Origin: Latescibacteria bacterium UBA6620
Lineage (GTDB): Bacteria; Latescibacterota; UBA2968
NCBI GenBank assembly: GCA_002433075.1
Contig: DJHM01000030.1
Coordinates: 240,446 to 262,277, forward strand
Length of the DNA stretch: 21,832 nt
Direction: 5' to 3'
The notes below the pieces were generated by a model, which did no database searches, had not been told where the DNA came from, and saw nothing but the letters and a program-made list of their open reading frames with translations. The translations under genes were made by a program, and so were the position numbers. Below, one piece after another: positions 8,007-14,893 of the stretch. Numbering within the stretch: position 1 is the first letter of the stretch; every line of letters begins with the position of its first letter.

Positions 8007-8035
8007 ATTATACTGTACATGCGTACACCTTTCAA
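8007..8035 (-). promoter_or_regulatory. Strong promoter with palindromic operator candidate
   Basis: On the minus strand TTGAAA (8035-8030), a 17-base spacer and a perfect TATAAT (8012-8007). The spacer contains the inverted repeat TGTACATGCGTACA at 8014-8027 (5-bp arms, 4-base centre), well placed for a dimeric repressor. On the plus strand the same AT-rich block reads TATACT at 8009-8014, so transcription may diverge from here. Confidence 0.6.
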
Positions 8036-8297
8036 GTGGCGTTTTTTCGCAGTTTTTTCACTTGGGACCTTAGATTTCCAGCGATCATTAGGCGATATTC
8101 GTTAAACAAGTTCTGCAAATTGAACAAGGAGCGGTGCAGGACCCAAGTGAAGACGCGGACCATCCGTGATTGCGCCGGGAGGTACGGACCCTGTCCCGGA
8201 TGCGAATGAGAGACTGGCGCTCGCCCAATGGCGAGGCGCGCAGCTGGTATGTTGCCTATGCCCCCTGTCGAGAGATCTTCGACAGGGGGATTTTTGT
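8020..8297 (+). ncRNA. Candidate structured ncRNA or long leader ending in an intrinsic terminator
   Basis: No protein is recognisable here, yet the segment runs from a possible plus-strand -10 (TATACT 8009-8014) to a strong plus-strand terminator at 8261. Helices visible by eye: CACTTGGG 8059-8066 with CCCAAGTG 8142-8149; a competing CAAGTG 8033-8038 that can also pair with 8059-8064; CCGGGA 8175-8180 with 8194-8199; and a bulged 12-bp hairpin 8214-8243 around the loop CAAT. The competing pairings resemble an attenuator. It may be an independent RNA, or the leader of the sigma-factor gene that starts at 8423. No family was recognised and the boundaries are approximate. No convincing -35 was found for the plus-strand promoter. 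Confidence 0.4.
8261..8297 (+). terminator. Rho-independent terminator upstream of the sigma-factor gene
   Basis: An 11-bp perfect stem pairs CCCCCTGTCGA (8261-8271) with TCGACAGGGGG (8279-8289) around a 7-base loop, followed by ATTTTTGTT. It points along the plus strand, where no protein gene lies upstream, which is the main reason to suspect a non-coding transcript. The heptamer CCCTGTC in its left arm also occurs at 8189-8195 and could compete for the right arm. Confidence 0.8.
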
Positions 8298-8422
8298 TGC
8301 CCTTCTCCGAGGTCGTGCACCACCTCAGACCGCCCGCCCAGGTTCAGTTCCGGTTGTGGATGTAACGCAGCCGACAACGACGACATCGCCCTCTGTGTCG
8401 AACCGAAAAGACGAGAACCCCA

Positions 8423-8980
8423 ATGCATGCAGCAGAACAGAAAACGATTCAGCAAGCCATTCTGGGAAACGAACGTGCCTACTCGAAACTGTTCCGCGAA
8501 CATCGTGGAAGAATCGCCGCCACGATCGCGCAGCGCACGAACGACCCCGACGACGTCGACAACCTCGTACAGCAGACCTTCATCCGCACCTTCCGTGCGC
8601 TCCCTCGCTTCCGTGGGGACGCCACCTTCTCCACCTGGCTGACACGGATCGCGCTCAACGCCTGTCACTCCCACGACGAAAGCCGACGCACCCTGGTTTC
8701 CCTCGACACCCTCGACCACGGTTCCGAGGTCGCCGGACGTTGTCCCCGTCCCTGGCCCGATCAGGTCCTCCATCAGAAGGAGCAGGTTGGCCGGCTGGTC
8801 AGCGAAATCGACGCGCTGCCCGAACGCTACCGCAAAGCGATAGAGCTTCACTACCTGGAAGACAGACCCTACACCGAAGTCGTCGATCGGCTCGGGATCC
8901 CCCCCGGGACGCTCAAGACCTGGCTGCACCGCAGCCGCAACCGGGTCCGGGAATCGATGGAGGAGACGGACGTGTTGTAA
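8423..8980 (+). CDS. ECF-type RNA polymerase sigma factor
   Basis: A 185-residue group 4 (ECF) sigma factor. Region 2 spans about residues 15-85, with AYSKLFREHRGRIAATIAQR, DPDDVDNLVQQTFIRTFRAL and the -10-binding FRGDATFSTWLTRIALNAC. Region 4 spans about 130-178, with LPERYRKAIELHYLEDRPY and the helix-turn-helix GIPPGTLKTWLHRSRNRVRE. It would direct core polymerase to its own promoter class. No anti-sigma gene adjoins it: a separate promoter lies just after its stop codon, so it may be alone or controlled from elsewhere. The ATG at 8423 has only a weak GAG upstream. The gene follows a terminated structured segment that could act as a regulatory leader. Confidence 0.93.
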   Translation: MHAAEQKTIQQAILGNERAYSKLFREHRGRIAATIAQRTNDPDDVDNLVQQTFIRTFRALPRFRGDATFSTWLTRIALNACHSHDESRRTLVSLDTLDHGSEVAGRCPRPWPDQVLHQKEQVGRLVSEIDALPERYRKAIELHYLEDRPYTEVVDRLGIPPGTLKTWLHRSRNRVRESMEETDVL

Positions 8981-8983
8981 ACC

Positions 8984-9012
8984 TTGAGCAGGGCCCTGAC
9001 CCATCGTATACT
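8984..9012 (+). promoter_or_regulatory. Sigma-70-type promoter of the 94-aa protein/dioxygenase pair
   Basis: TTGAGC (8984-8989), a 17-base spacer and TATACT (9007-9012). Transcription would start near 9019, giving a leader of about 36 bases with GGAGAG before the GTG at 9055. It starts four bases after the sigma-factor stop codon, so the downstream pair has its own transcription start. Confidence 0.7.
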
Positions 9013-9054
9013 CAGCGACGAAGACGATCCCCAACGATCCATCGGAGAGCCTCA

Positions 9055-9339
9055 GTGAGCACGAACCTGAGACAGAAACTGTTGATTCTCTACCTTCACT
9101 CACCCGACCTGAAGAGTAAGGTCGTCGCGTGGTCTGCCTACGATGGAACTGGGAGGGACCAGAACACATCGGGCGAATCAGAGGAGCCGCCTTACAGTTC
9201 AGTCGTCGACGCGATGGAGGACGGGTGGCGTGTCGTTCAGTTCCCTCAACAGTTCCCGGCCTACCCCGGGTCGGAATACACGACCTCGTATCTCAAGTTC
9301 GAATACATCCTGGAGAAGCTGGAGGACAGAAATGACTGA
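9055..9339 (+). CDS. Small conserved-looking hypothetical protein (94 aa)
   Basis: A soluble protein of unknown function, with no signal or membrane segment. Its composition is that of a folded protein: KVVAWSAYDGTGRD near residues 22-35, PPYSSVVDAMEDGWRVVQF near 44-62, and an aromatic C-terminus YTTSYLKFEYILEKLED. The GTG start at 9055 has GGAGA about 7 bases upstream and sits behind a good promoter; the same frame is open far upstream, but that part runs across the sigma gene and is not coding. The 3' end overlaps the dioxygenase start by eight bases, implying co-translation and perhaps a shared role. I have a vague memory of similar small proteins in Latescibacteria- or Planctomycetes-like genomes but cannot name a family. 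Confidence 0.72.
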   Translation: MSTNLRQKLLILYLHSPDLKSKVVAWSAYDGTGRDQNTSGESEEPPYSSVVDAMEDGWRVVQFPQQFPAYPGSEYTTSYLKFEYILEKLEDRND

Positions 9340-10138
9340 CCACCTGCTCGACACCCGCCAGATGGCCCGGTTCGCGGCCGATGGTTTTCTAAGATGGGAC
9401 GCGCTCGTCCCCGTCGATCTGAACGAAGCCGTATGCCGGCAGATGGAAGAGGGCATTCCCAGAGCCACGGCCGGACGCCCCCTCGACAAGGCCTGGCCCG
9501 ATACCCCGATCGCCGAGGTCTTCAGGATGCCCGAAATCCAGGGTATCACCCGCAGCCTCGTCGGGCCCGACCCGCTCTACGATCATCACGCGGTCCACAC
9601 GGTCGATGCCGGCCGCGAGCAAGGGCAGATCTGGCACGCAGATGCCATCATCGACACCCGCACGCACTTCGACATTCAGTTCTTCTATTTCGCCCACGAC
9701 ACGCCGCGTGAAATGGGCGGTACGATGTTCCTTCCGGGTAGCCACTACCGTCGGATCTCCGAATCCGACATCGCCCGTTACCAGAATTTTCTCGGACAAA
9801 CCCCGATGGTGTGCGAGGCCGGTACGGTCGCCGTTGCGCACCACGGCATCTGGCATTGCGCACAGCCCAATCTCACGGATGCGAAGCGGTATATGTTCAA
9901 GCTCCGTCTGAATCCCACCGTTAAACAGTGCCGCCTGTGGAATACGACCGACCTCGACGACCCCGAGATCGGCAAAATCCTGGGGACAAACCACGGATGG
10001 TACGGGAATGAGGTGCGGCTCGAGGTCGTGAACCGCATCAAATTCTGGCGCTTCCTTACAGGCAACGAGTCGTTCGACGTATCCTACTGGCTGTCACGCC
10101 TCGAGAACACACCAGAGACCGAACTTGCCGCAAGTTGA
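9332..10138 (+). CDS. Phytanoyl-CoA dioxygenase (PhyH) family protein
   Basis: A 268-residue Fe(II)/2-oxoglutarate-dependent oxygenase. The iron facial triad is visible: His102 and Asp104 in QIWHADAIIDTR, and a distal His175 in AHHGIWHCAQPN. Arg186 or Arg192 in RYMFKLRLNP is a candidate for binding the 2-oxoglutarate carboxylate. GGTMFLPGSHYR at 129-140 is the usual strand leading to the double-stranded beta-helix core. The start ATG at 9332 is chosen for GGAGG six bases upstream and an N-terminus typical of the family; longer in-frame starts would run through the preceding gene. The substrate cannot be told from sequence: members hydroxylate small molecules, lipids or secondary metabolites. 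A strong terminator lies at 10313. Confidence 0.9.
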   Translation: MTDHLLDTRQMARFAADGFLRWDALVPVDLNEAVCRQMEEGIPRATAGRPLDKAWPDTPIAEVFRMPEIQGITRSLVGPDPLYDHHAVHTVDAGREQGQIWHADAIIDTRTHFDIQFFYFAHDTPREMGGTMFLPGSHYRRISESDIARYQNFLGQTPMVCEAGTVAVAHHGIWHCAQPNLTDAKRYMFKLRLNPTVKQCRLWNTTDLDDPEIGKILGTNHGWYGNEVRLEVVNRIKFWRFLTGNESFDVSYWLSRLENTPETELAAS

Positions 10139-10194
10139 CGGATGCTTGAAACATCCTCCGCGCAGCTTCGTCTGATCACGAAAGCGGAAAAACA

Positions 10195-10290
10195 ATGAAG
10201 CCATTAAACTCAATTATCGTTGCCCAGTCCCCGGTCACCGTCGTCTTCACGACCATCGGTGCGGGTCGGTACGCCCTGCCGGAAGACTGA
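10195..10290 (+). CDS. Possible 31-aa ORF before a terminator
   Basis: An ATG-initiated frame of 31 codons encoding MKPLNSIIVAQSPVTVVFTT followed by IGAGRYALPED. It lies between the dioxygenase and its terminator, 22 bases before the hairpin. The ribosome binding site is weak (GCGGAAAAACA). It could be a small hydrophobic peptide or chance; it is listed because it is the only frame in this 210-base gap that starts after a purine-rich stretch. Confidence 0.2.
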   Translation: MKPLNSIIVAQSPVTVVFTTIGAGRYALPED

Positions 10291-10312
10291 CGCACGCACC
10301 ATCATTGCGAAA

Positions 10313-10349
10313 GCCCGCCGGCAAGAACATCTGCCGGCGGGCTTTTTTT
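10313..10349 (+). terminator. Rho-independent terminator after the dioxygenase
   Basis: A perfect 11-bp stem pairs GCCCGCCGGCA (10313-10323) with TGCCGGCGGGC (10332-10342), with an 8-base loop and seven T. The T-tract runs straight into the ATG of the broken transporter gene, so that gene has no room for a promoter or ribosome binding site between them. Confidence 0.9.
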
Positions 10350-11549
10350 ATGTCAGGACTCGTGTTGTCCGATCCGTACCACCAGAACGTCGGCCGCTAC
10401 ACCACCTATCGGCTCTTCCACAGCCGCCTCATCATCGGCCCTGTGCTGACGCCGTATCTGCTCGGCAAAGGCCTGAACTATACCCAGATCCTCACCCTTC
10501 AGGGCATCGCGGCGGTTTCCGTCGTGGTTTTCGAAATCCCGACGGGCGCCGTCGCCGACTAGGTGTCGCGAAAGCTCTCCCTGACCCTGTCCACACTGCT
10601 CCACGCCATCGCGATGATCATCTACATCTGTGCCACTGATTTCCTCTACCACCTGGCCGTGGCTGAGGCCCTGTTCGGACTTGGCTCGACCTTCGGCAGT
10701 GGGGCCGATTCGGCCATCCTTTATGAGAGTCTTGACCGAACCGGACGAAAGAACGATTACACCCGCGTCGAAGGTCGAGCCGCATCACTCTCTTTCGCTG
10801 GTCAGGCGATCGGATGCGTGGCAAGCAATTGGCTCTACGTCATCGACCCGGACCTGCCCTTTCGCGTTCAGTGTGGTCTTTATGCTGGTCGCCACAGCTG
10901 CCCGGTTGCTTCACCACGAACCCCAACGTGAAAAGAGTGCGCACACATCCGAGCATCCCTTTCAGAGATTCGGTGTGCGCCCGCTCTCCTGTGGGCCATC
11001 GGACTTGCGGCCACGATGGGACTCGTCTATCGGACCGGTTTCTGGCTCTACGAACCTTACTTCAAACTCAACGACGTACCGATCGCCTGGTATGGCACGA
11101 TCTTCTTCATCTATAACGTCATCGCCGCACTCGTCGCCCGCCTCGGGAGACGAGTCCCCCGACAGCGACACGCCCTGCTGATCGACAGTCTGCTTTCCCT
11201 GATGGGATGCAGCTACCTGCTCCCCGCTCTATTCGTTCACCCGGCCTCGCTCGCGCTCATCGCACTTCAGCAGATCGTCCGAGGTCTCTACCGTCCCACG
11301 CTCACCGCCTACCTGAACGAACGGGTTCGCGACGAGAATCGGGCCACGATGATCTCGATTGTGGGCGTCGTCCCGAACATTGCATTCGCCGCCTTCTCAC
11401 CGACCGTGGGGATGACTCTCGATCGACTGGGCGTGGTCGCCTCCTACATCGCCGTCGGCGCCGTCTCGATCGCCGGTTGGGCATCTTTACTCAGCACGCG
11501 GGTCCGTGAGACAGAAACGGGCGAAGCCAGCGCCGATCGACGGGCGTGA
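10350..11549 (+). pseudogene. Decayed major facilitator superfamily transporter
   Basis: Pieces of one MFS transporter of about 400 residues read in order but are broken three times. Piece 1 (10350-10562) has YLLGKGLNYTQILTLQGIAA and the motif-A-like EIPTGAVAD, then an in-frame TAG at 10560 where a basic residue normally follows. The frame continues VSRKLSLTLSTLLHAIAMII to about 10860, where one extra base shifts it to FAFSVVFMLVATAARLLHHE. A second shift near 10975-10985 restores the first frame: ALLWAIGLAATMGLVYRTGF through the last helices to 11549. The 5' end abuts the terminator at 10313-10349 with no ribosome binding site. The substrate is unknown. Sequencing error could account for one lesion but three make decay the simpler reading. 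Confidence 0.82.
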
Positions 11550-11604
11550 CGAAACTCAGCGCACTCCTTCACCAGCACTCCGTCGTCCGCCGCGCCGCAA
11601 CGGC

Positions 11605-11985
11605 TCAGCAGCGGTGGCGAGCCCACCGAAAGTGAACTCCGAACAGCGCAATACTGATTCCCATCACCATCAGGCTCGTCACGATCGACCTTCGGGCCCG
11701 ATAGCGGACGATCGCTAGCTGCTCTTCCTTGGCCGCTGCTTCGAACATCGCCTGGATCGCATCGTCGTCCGGGACGTACGCGCTCGCATCCTTGTCCACC
11801 AGGATGTCCACCTTGTAGTTCTCGAACGACGCGAAGCTCGGACCGTAACGTCGCTGCTTCAGGGGGTTCCGCGCATCCATCACCGAACTGACGATGCTCG
11901 TCAGCGACAGGAGACACGCCAAGGTCGCAACCAGGCACACCGCCTAGACGTAGACCGCAGCGATCGAATAAGATCTTTCGCTCAC
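11605..11985 (-). pseudogene. Small two-helix membrane protein with an in-frame amber codon
   Basis: A GTG at 11985 has an excellent Shine-Dalgarno (GGGAGG, five to six bases upstream) and reads SERSYSIAAVYV, then TAG at 11946-11944, then AVCLVATLACLLSLTSIVSS in the same frame. The stop falls inside what would be the first transmembrane helix. The rest is soluble (GPSFASFENYKVDILVDKDA) and acidic, then a second helix SLMVMGISIALFGVHF near the C-terminus, 126 codons in all. A GTG at 11940, just after the TAG, could restart a 111-residue product but has no ribosome binding site. I do not recognise the family. The adjoining MFS gene is also decayed, so loss of function is likely; error or readthrough remain possible. 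Confidence 0.6.
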
Positions 11986-12052
11986 AGGTTCCTCCCGGGG
12001 TTGTGTTCCTCTCGAATCCTCGTTCCCCCAGAATGGCTCCGGGGCCTCCGGT

Positions 12053-12081
12053 TTGTCAAAGCTACAGGCAAACCCTATCTT
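12053..12081 (+). promoter_or_regulatory. Promoter of the Gfo/Idh/MocA oxidoreductase gene
   Basis: TTGTCA (12053-12058), a 17-base spacer and TATCTT (12076-12081), 36 bases before the ATG. On the minus strand the same bases read TTGACA (12059-12054), so the divergent membrane-protein gene may share this -35 block, though its -10 is poor. Confidence 0.5.
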
Positions 12082-12117
12082 CCCGCCGCACATCCACTCC
12101 GCTCGAAAGGAACGAGA

Positions 12118-13179
12118 ATGGCTACACTGAAAGTCGGCATCATCGGTGTCGGCGGCATTTCGCGCTCCCATCTTCCCGGCTGGGAAGCCTCCGAGCACGC
12201 CGAGGTCGTTGCCGGAAGCGACGTCAACGACAAGGTCCTCAAATCCTGGGGCAAGCAGCACGGCGTGTCGATCCTGTCGACCGACCCCAAGGACCTGTTC
12301 AGGAACCCCGATATCGACATCATCGACGTCTGCACCCCCAACAACTACCACGCCCCACTCGCCATAGCCGCGATGAACGCGGGCAAGCACGTCATCTGCG
12401 AGAAGCCGCTCGCTCCCAACCCTGCCGCAATCAAGAAAATGATCGCCGCCCGCGATCGATCGAAGAAGACCCTGATGACCGCCCAGCACTTCCGCTTTGG
12501 CGGTGGCGCCAAGGCGATGAAGGCCGAACTCGATACCGGCGTCCTGGGCGACATCTATCACGCGCGCAGCTGGATGCTCCGCCGATCGGGCGCGCCGGTT
12601 CGACCTGGATTCATCCTCAAGGAGCACAGCGGCGGCGGACCCTGCATCGACATCGGCGTACACATCCTCGACCTCACACTCTGGTTTATGGGAAACCCGA
12701 ATCCCGCAGCCGTTTCCGGCGTCGCGCGCAAAGAGATCGCCAACCAGCGAGGGGCGTTCACGAATATGGGAGGCGGCGCACGAATGCCCCGGAATATGAA
12801 CGTCGAAGACTTCGCCGCCGCCTTCGTCCGTTTCGAGAACGGCGCCACCCTCGTGATCGAGGTCAGCTGGCTGCTGCATCACGATACACAGGGTGAGGAT
12901 ATGCAGATGTGGCTCTACGGCACGAAAGGCGGTAGTCACTGGCCGAAGTGTGAGATTTACGAGAGCAACAATCAGACACGACAGCACTACAACCGAACGC
13001 TCAAGAACACGCGCGACCGAATGGAACCGCACGCTCTCGAGTGTTTTGAGTTCGCCGAAGCCATCGCGAACGGCAAACCCTCGCCCGTACCGGCCGAGCA
13101 GTCTATGCAGGTGATGGCAATTCTGGATGGGATCTATCGAAGCCAGGAACAGGGGAAGGAAGTTAAGGTTCGGATATAG
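12118..13179 (+). CDS. Gfo/Idh/MocA family NAD(P)-dependent oxidoreductase
   Basis: A 353-residue protein of the family that oxidises or reduces sugars, inositols and their derivatives. The N-terminal Rossmann fold shows KVGIIGVGGISRSH at residues 5-18 and VCTPNNYHAPLAIAAMNAGK, followed by the family motif EKPLAPN near 98-104. The C-terminal domain contains GGGPCIDIGVHILDLTLWFM, which holds the conserved Asp and His of the active site. The start at 12118 has AAAGGA eight bases upstream and gives the normal N-terminus; an earlier ATG at 12001 would add 39 unrelated residues through the promoter. The substrate is not predictable. It seems to be transcribed alone, divergent from the broken membrane-protein gene. 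Confidence 0.94.
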   Translation: MATLKVGIIGVGGISRSHLPGWEASEHAEVVAGSDVNDKVLKSWGKQHGVSILSTDPKDLFRNPDIDIIDVCTPNNYHAPLAIAAMNAGKHVICEKPLAPNPAAIKKMIAARDRSKKTLMTAQHFRFGGGAKAMKAELDTGVLGDIYHARSWMLRRSGAPVRPGFILKEHSGGGPCIDIGVHILDLTLWFMGNPNPAAVSGVARKEIANQRGAFTNMGGGARMPRNMNVEDFAAAFVRFENGATLVIEVSWLLHHDTQGEDMQMWLYGTKGGSHWPKCEIYESNNQTRQHYNRTLKNTRDRMEPHALECFEFAEAIANGKPSPVPAEQSMQVMAILDGIYRSQEQGKEVKVRI

Positions 13180-13220
13180 CGCCTTCGGCCCTTTGTCTAT
13201 CTCGAATCGGTGGGCGGTTG

Positions 13221-13295
13221 GCGGCCTGCCGTGCCGTAGCCGCCTTGGCCCGCCGTAGCCTTGGCGAAGACGGCAGGCGGTGGGCAGAGCCTGCG
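13221..13295. repeat. GC-rich imperfect repeat/palindrome unit
   Basis: Two near-copies of GCCGTAGCC-CCTTGG lie side by side (13234-13249 and 13252-13265), enclosed by an inverted pair GCCTGCCGT (13224-13232) and ACGGCAGGC (13270-13278). One frame reads VFAKATAGQGG on the minus strand, a short string I recall from dispersed repeats in several uncultured lineages. It appears to be a dispersed intergenic repeat rather than coding. Confidence 0.5.
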
Positions 13296-13407
13296 GCGGC
13301 GAACTACGGTGGGAGCAGTCTCTGACTTCGAACTGCTTTGCAGGACCGCAGACGTGGAATCAGGACCGGTTACTGAGCGATCAACTTCATGGGTAGAGAA
13401 CGCATTG

Positions 13408-13563
13408 TTATCCCGGTACGCTTCTTGGCCGGGATCCATTCTCTTCACGAACCCGTTCTGCCTCCTCACGTTTCTCGAGTTTGTGCTTCTGCCAGAAGCC
13501 GATGCCTCCCAAAACGAGGCCCGCAAGGGCGACCAAGCCCGTCCCAAAGAGAAGTGGGGCCAC
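13408..13563 (-). CDS. Tiny membrane protein (51 aa)
   Basis: A GTG start with AAAGGG seven bases upstream encodes MAPLLFGTGLVALAGLVLGG followed by IGFWQKHKLEKREEAERVRE and a short polar tail. That is one hydrophobic helix (residues about 3-23) and a charged, coiled-coil-like cytosolic tail by the positive-inside rule. It begins three bases after the stop of the upstream tiny gene, so the two form a compact pair. The function is unknown. The clean single-helix design with a coupled ribosome binding site supports a real gene in what otherwise looks like empty sequence. Confidence 0.55.
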   Translation of the reverse strand: MAPLLFGTGLVALAGLVLGGIGFWQKHKLEKREEAERVREENGSRPRSVPG

Positions 13564-13566
13564 AGC

Positions 13567-13762
13567 TCACCCTTTCTTCAACGCGATGGAGGCAAAGATA
13601 AGGACCACCCCGGTCAACCAGCTGGCCCCGCTACTGAGCCACAATCCGTACCTGAGATCGGTATTCACCAGAAGCGGACTGAACGCTCCAACCAGAAGGA
13701 CGCAGTCCCCAGATCCGCAAGAACCGCACTGAGTGCATCAATCTGATTTCTGTTCAGCTCAC
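13567..13762 (-). pseudogene. Frameshifted tiny membrane protein
   Basis: Two frames join into one plausible small protein. The first reads LNRNQIDALSAVLADLG; the second reads DCVLLVGAFSPLLVNTDLRY and then GLWLSSGASWLTGVVLIF with ASIALKKG at the end. They meet at a run of four G (plus-strand CCCC, 13707-13710), where one more G would restore a single frame of about 64 residues with two hydrophobic helices. The start is unclear: AGGAG precedes a GTG at 13762 in a different frame and a CTG at 13757 in this one. Its stop is three bases before the start of the 51-aa gene. A homopolymer sequencing error is as likely as true decay. Confidence 0.45.
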
Positions 13763-13921
13763 AATCTCCTGAAATGAATAGTAGGTGATCCTCGATCGAC
13801 CTGCGATAGCGGTACCATCGATAGTAACAAGTTTGGAGCTTGTACACCGGTCAGAAAGAAGAGAACAAACCTTTCCATTGTTTCTCGAGCGTGAACACTA
13901 CTAACACTTTCTGAGGACAGT

Positions 13922-14893
13922 ATGAAGCGTGTGAAATTGGGTCGAACCGGTTTCGACGTCAGCGTAATGGGAATGGGGGCCGGTGGGCCCAGCCAGATCG
14001 GGAAAAAACAGGGGAAGACCCCAGAGCACTCGGCGGCCATCCTTCTCGAAGCGTTTGAAGCCGGGGTCAACTTCGTCGATACAGCCGAGGGCTACGGCAC
14101 CGAACATCTGGTGGGGTTGGCGCTCAAGGACTTCCCCCGCGATCAGGTGGTCATCTCGACGAAGAAGAGCTCGCGCGGGTCGAGCGCGGAAGAAGTCGTC
14201 CCCAGCCTGGAGGAAAGCTTGAAACGGCTCGGCACCGATTACATCGACGTTTACAGCCTCCACGGCGTCTACGATTACGACTACGATCGCTGCAAGGACG
14301 AACTCTTTCCCGAAGTCGTGAAGCTCCAGCAAGCCGGGAAGATTCGCTCCATCGGAATCACGGAGATGTTCAACGCTGACAAGTCGCACGATATGCTCCA
14401 CCGGGCGCTCGACGACAACCTGTGGGATGTCGCGATGGTCGGCTTCAACATTCTCAACCAATCGGCGCGCGACAAGGTCCTCTCCAAAGCGATCGAACAC
14501 GATGTCGGCATCCAGGTGATGTTCGCCGTCCGCAAAGCGCTGAGCGATATGGAATTCCTGGCTGAAACCGTCGCGGCGCTGATCGACGAAGGCCACGTCG
14601 ATGCGGCCGACATCGACGACCCCGAACATCCACTCGGTTTTCTCGTTCACGACGATGGTGCCGTGTCCCTCCCGGACGCCGCCTACCGTTTCTGCAACTA
14701 CGAGCCCGGAACGCACGTCATCCTTTCCGGTACAGGGAATCCCGATCACCTCAAGCAGAACATCGCCAGCCTCGGGCGCGGTCCGTTGCCCGATGCCGAC
14801 GTTGAGCGATTGAAGAAAATCTTTCGGAAAGTGGATTCGATCACGGGGCAGGGGGAATGGGGCGGTGATCCGGGACCGGAGAAGAAGGCGTAG
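13922..14893 (+). CDS. Aldo/keto reductase, first paralogue
   Basis: A 323-residue NADPH-dependent aldo/keto reductase. The catalytic tetrad is in place: Asp53 and Tyr58 in NFVDTAEGYG, Lys81 or Lys82 in VISTKKSS, and His114 in VYSLHGVYD. The barrel continues through GKIRSIGITEMFN and the cofactor-end motif THVILSGTGNPDHLKQNIAS near 266-285. The segment around residues 195-255, with a predicted helical insert ending in DAAYRFCN, is shared with its neighbour and may shape the substrate pocket. GAGGA lies five bases before the ATG. A close paralogue follows 209 bases downstream, and this copy has an extra polar C-terminal tail after SITGQ. The substrate is unknown. Confidence 0.94.
   Translation: MKRVKLGRTGFDVSVMGMGAGGPSQIGKKQGKTPEHSAAILLEAFEAGVNFVDTAEGYGTEHLVGLALKDFPRDQVVISTKKSSRGSSAEEVVPSLEESLKRLGTDYIDVYSLHGVYDYDYDRCKDELFPEVVKLQQAGKIRSIGITEMFNADKSHDMLHRALDDNLWDVAMVGFNILNQSARDKVLSKAIEHDVGIQVMFAVRKALSDMEFLAETVAALIDEGHVDAADIDDPEHPLGFLVHDDGAVSLPDAAYRFCNYEPGTHVILSGTGNPDHLKQNIASLGRGPLPDADVERLKKIFRKVDSITGQGEWGGDPGPEKKA

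Noticed and set aside
8020..8297. Known housekeeping RNAs (RNase P, tmRNA, SRP, 6S) for the structured segment
   Set aside because: Conserved cores such as the RNase P GAGGAAAGUCC, the tmRNA tRNA-like end or the SRP GGAAGGAAGC were not found.
8102..9339. Long open frames on both strands across the sigma-factor region (355 and 389 codons)
   Set aside because: They are frame shadows of the sigma gene in GC-rich DNA. Only the last 94 codons of the plus-strand frame read as a protein, and those have their own start and promoter.
10560..11946. Reassignment of TAG to a sense codon
   Set aside because: Three intact genes in the window end in TAG, and the transporter also carries two frameshifts, so decay explains the in-frame TAGs better.
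11944..13032. 362-codon minus-strand frame opposite the Gfo/Idh/MocA gene
   Set aside because: It is an antisense shadow: the plus strand encodes an unmistakable oxidoreductase with all family motifs.
13261..13746. 161-codon plus-strand frame in the gap before the reductases
   Set aside because: Its composition is not protein-like and it begins inside the repeat unit; the minus strand offers better small membrane proteins with ribosome binding sites.
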